A stretch of DNA of 64,000 nucleotides from [Bacillus] selenitireducens MLS10 (GTDB taxonomy: Bacteria; Bacillota; Bacilli; Bacillales; Salisediminibacteriaceae): positions 2,844,384 through 2,908,383 of the forward strand of contig NC_014219.1 in assembly GCF_000093085.1 (NCBI RefSeq), in the 5' to 3' direction. The notes under the pieces are model-generated. The model had not been told where the DNA came from. It saw only the letters and a list, made by a program, of their open reading frames with translations, and ran no database searches. Each line of letters begins with the position of its first letter. Position 1 is the stretch's first letter. Below, one piece after another: positions 62,353-64,000 of the stretch. The position numbers were made by a program, and so were the translations under genes.

Positions 62353-62886
62353 TCAATCTCCTGAAGCCTGCTCGAGCTGAAAGACACGTTTATCAAGATC
62401 GGAGAGTTTGTTATTGATGTAGCGGGTTTCGACTTCGACGTTTCGCTTATTCGTTTGAAGCAGCATCAGAATGTCCTCAGACTGCGTCAGCTCGATTCGC
62501 TGCATCGTCTTATCCATGTCCTCAACACGGTGCTTCAGTTCCCCGAGATCATGCTCAACATGAGACAATTTTGAATCCATCTGATCCAGGCGGTCATCCA
62601 TTTGATCCAGACGCCCGTCCATTTGATCCAGACGTCCGTCCATCTGATCGAATCGTTCATCCATGCCATCCAGGCGGTCATCGATACCATCCAGACGCTC
62701 TTCTATCTGATCGAGACGCTCTTCTATCTGATCAAACCGCTTGTCCATCTGATCGAGACGCACTTCAATCCGATCAAATCGCTCGTCCATCTGATCGAGA
62801 CGCACTTCAATCCGATTAAACCGCTCGTCCATCTGATCGAGCCGCTTATCCATCTTTATAAGCATTGATAAGATTTGCTCTTCCAT
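62353..62886 (-). CDS. Heptad-repeat coiled-coil protein
   Basis: A 177-aa protein. From residue 12 to about 110 it consists of about fourteen contiguous seven-residue repeats of the form (R/K)(L/F)(D/N)(Q/R/G)(M/I)(D/E)(E/D/G), giving an extended coiled coil. The last 65 residues are helical and less regular. The 21-bp DNA repeats make the region prone to expansion and contraction. The ATG at 62886 has GGAGTG upstream. Similar proteins in Bacilli are annotated only as hypothetical. Possible roles are scaffolding or cell-surface/phage-like structural functions, without evidence here. Confidence 0.75.
   Translation of the reverse strand: MEEQILSMLIKMDKRLDQMDERFNRIEVRLDQMDERFDRIEVRLDQMDKRFDQIEERLDQIEERLDGIDDRLDGMDERFDQMDGRLDQMDGRLDQMDDRLDQMDSKLSHVEHDLGELKHRVEDMDKTMQRIELTQSEDILMLLQTNKRNVEVETRYINNKLSDLDKRVFQLEQASGD
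62570..62860. repeat. Tandem 21-bp repeats
   Basis: About fourteen consecutive 21-bp units encoding the coiled-coil heptads, with sub-blocks repeated almost identically (units near 62590-62640 and near 62740-62830). Confidence 0.85.
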
Positions 62887-63188
62887 ACCGATCACTCCAT
62901 TCGCTTTAATTGTAATCGAAAACCCCGTTCTTTGCATGATACAAAAGCCTGTTTTGCATCACCTCAATCGCAGTTTTTTTAACCTGCACATTCCCTTGAA
63001 CGGGGAATGGGAAAAGCATGCCGAATGGAGATTTGCTTCTGAGATGACGGGATTGACTTCGGCTCTTCAGGTCCTTTATATTATCTCATATCGAACACGC
63101 ATTCGCAAAAAATCCTGGGAAGCTCTTGAAAATGCCGGAACTTCCCTGTTTGATGGGTCATTCACATGCAGTCCTCCACACCTGGACG
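62887..63188. other. Intergenic region of about 300 bp
   Basis: Nothing is recognised except the promoter side of the coiled-coil gene on the minus strand, with a TACAAT box near 62910. Confidence 0.4.
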
Positions 63189-63536
63189 TCAAAATTTCGG
63201 GCTGTCCCACTTCCCCATCTCCGGCAGTTCCGGATCGTCGAGGTGATTGAAGAAGCCCTGATTGACAATCGTTCGCCACAGATACGTATCAAACTTAAAC
63301 GGTCCGGCCGATTTAACGTACAGCACGACTTCCTTTGTCACCTGGAACTCAAAGACAAAGTCTGTGCCGTTTGAGAGCCTGAAGTGATAGAGCGGAAGCT
63401 GACCGTCAATAAACTGATAGGTTAACACCCAATGCCCATAGTTGCTGTTTAACCGCTGTTCCATTCTTCTGGTCGCACTCTCCACAATCTGTCCGTCCGT
63501 TGCCATCTTGGTCCACATCATGTTTGCATAACTCAT
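63189..63536 (-). CDS. Hypothetical protein (115 aa)
   Basis: The ATG at 63536 has GGGGAG about 9 bases upstream. The product is soluble and rich in aromatic residues and beta-type segments (GHWVLTYQFIDGQLPLYHF, TDFVFEFQVTKEVVLYVKS). No signal, span or family is recognised. Confidence 0.6.
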   Translation of the reverse strand: MSYANMMWTKMATDGQIVESATRRMEQRLNSNYGHWVLTYQFIDGQLPLYHFRLSNGTDFVFEFQVTKEVVLYVKSAGPFKFDTYLWRTIVNQGFFNHLDDPELPEMGKWDSPKF

Positions 63537-63622
63537 GTGTCTCCACTCCCCATGGTTGGTTTGGCAACCATCAAGGCCGTTATTGGTTATGAGTCGCTCC
63601 TCTCCTGTCGTATTGGGACGTC

Positions 63623-63663
63623 AAAAAGCCCCTGCTCACCGTGTGAACGGTGAACAGGGGCTG
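63623..63663 (-). terminator. Terminator downstream of the ferritin gene
   Basis: On the minus strand AGCCCCTGTTCACCG pairs with CGGTGAGCAGGGGCT (one mismatch), followed by TTTTTGACG. Confidence 0.85.
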
Positions 63664-63838
63664 ATTCTTGCCCGTATTCTCATCGCTCATCACCCAGACG
63701 GACGAGTCCGTCTGCTGGTCGGGGCACCTTTGCCGGTATATGGCCAGGTTGCCGTGGAGTCATGGAGCCAGTTCTCTCGTCCACTCTTGATAATTGCTTT
63801 CTTCATTATACCACGGGTATCCCGGTAAATACAGTGTT

Positions 63839-64000
63839 TTACTCGCCTGATGCCGGGCGTTCACCGAGTTCCTTCTCAAGCATATAGAAGGCATTGCTGT
63901 CAGGTTCAATGCGCTTAAGCTTTTGAATGATATCATCAAAGCTTGCTTCTTCTTCCACCTGTTCTTCAATGAACCAGTTGAGGAAAGTCATCGTCGCATG
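63839..64000 (-). CDS. Ferritin, C-terminal part
   Basis: The reading frame enters from beyond the right edge and ends at 63839. The 54 residues include [16 protein letters not shown] followed by [11 protein letters not shown] and a C-terminal helix, the conserved end of bacterial ferritins (FtnA type). The ferroxidase residues lie mostly upstream, outside this window. The rest of the gene is not visible, so function is assigned to the family only. Confidence 0.85.
   Translation of the reverse strand, partial: HATMTFLNWFIEEQVEEEASFDDIIQKLKRIEPDSNAFYMLEKELGERPASGE

Noticed and set aside
62570-62860. Regular short repeats resembling a CRISPR array
   Set aside because: The units are contiguous, 21 bp long without spacers and encode heptads in frame; there are no cas genes.
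63535-63828. Plus-strand 97-codon frame near the right edge
   Set aside because: It runs through the terminator hairpin at 63623-63663 and has no ribosome binding site.

Overview
The window comes from a low-to-medium GC Firmicute of the Bacillaceae, probably a halophile or alkaliphile near Salisediminibacterium or 'Bacillus selenitireducens'. That placement is inferred from AGGAGG-type ribosome binding sites, sigma-A style promoters, U-tract terminators, TPP and preQ1-I leader RNAs in Bacillus style, many acidic proteins, a Yxd/Bce-type two-component/ABC module and Gram-positive MCPs. No rRNA or tRNA gene was seen. The window cuts a formate/nitrite-type transporter at its left edge and a ferritin at its right edge.

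Layout. 1-9.2 kb: FNT transporter end, a small membrane protein, an SDR oxidoreductase behind a TPP riboswitch, a large RND exporter, an amidase, a LysR regulator and a homocysteine S-methyltransferase. 9.2-18.1 kb: a Cache-type MCP, a TDT-like transporter behind a CsoR/CstR-like palindrome, a PIN-PhoH ATPase, and a rifampin-phosphotransferase/PEP-synthase-like enzyme coupled to a TetR gene. 18.2-24.4 kb: two near-identical IS200/IS605-type elements, each with tnpB and a tiny divergent ribbon-helix-helix gene but no tnpA. Between them lie a decayed gene, a MazEF module and the queuosine-precursor operon queC-queD-queE. The second element sits inside the preQ1-I riboswitch of queCDE and splits the aptamer in two.

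24.7-30.6 kb: a binding-protein ABC importer operon with an embedded PP2C-like phosphatase gene, then a GNAT acetyltransferase and an AlkD-like glycosylase. 30.7-36.8 kb: an EAL phosphodiesterase followed by two tandem MCPs in one likely operon. 37.3-42.6 kb: a Yxd-like detoxification module (sensor kinase and regulator divergent from ABC ATPase, FtsX permease and YxeA), with three tandem 11-bp repeats ahead of the ABC promoter. 42.9-52.2 kb: an accessory region with a YcxB-like protein, an IS3 element, an HNH nuclease, a HIT protein, a nuclease-helicase (DUF2075), a class C group II intron lying just after a terminator, and a three-gene operon with a DUF4145-like protein. The genes from the HNH gene to that operon form a possible uncharacterised nucleic-acid or defence module.

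52.4-64 kb: a small membrane protein, a PdaC-like polysaccharide deacetylase broken by a frameshift in an A7 run, an active-looking diguanylate cyclase, a decayed tnpB of another family, a GGDEF-EAL protein, a TetR regulon (TetR, SDR and NmrA-like reductase sharing one operator type), a heptad-repeat coiled-coil protein, a hypothetical gene and the ferritin end.

The strongest result is the split preQ1 riboswitch. Both aptamer halves can be read at the two ends of the element and match the known Bacillus aptamer, so the target site, the likely TAM and the expected omegaRNA guide of this TnpB can be read directly from the sequence.
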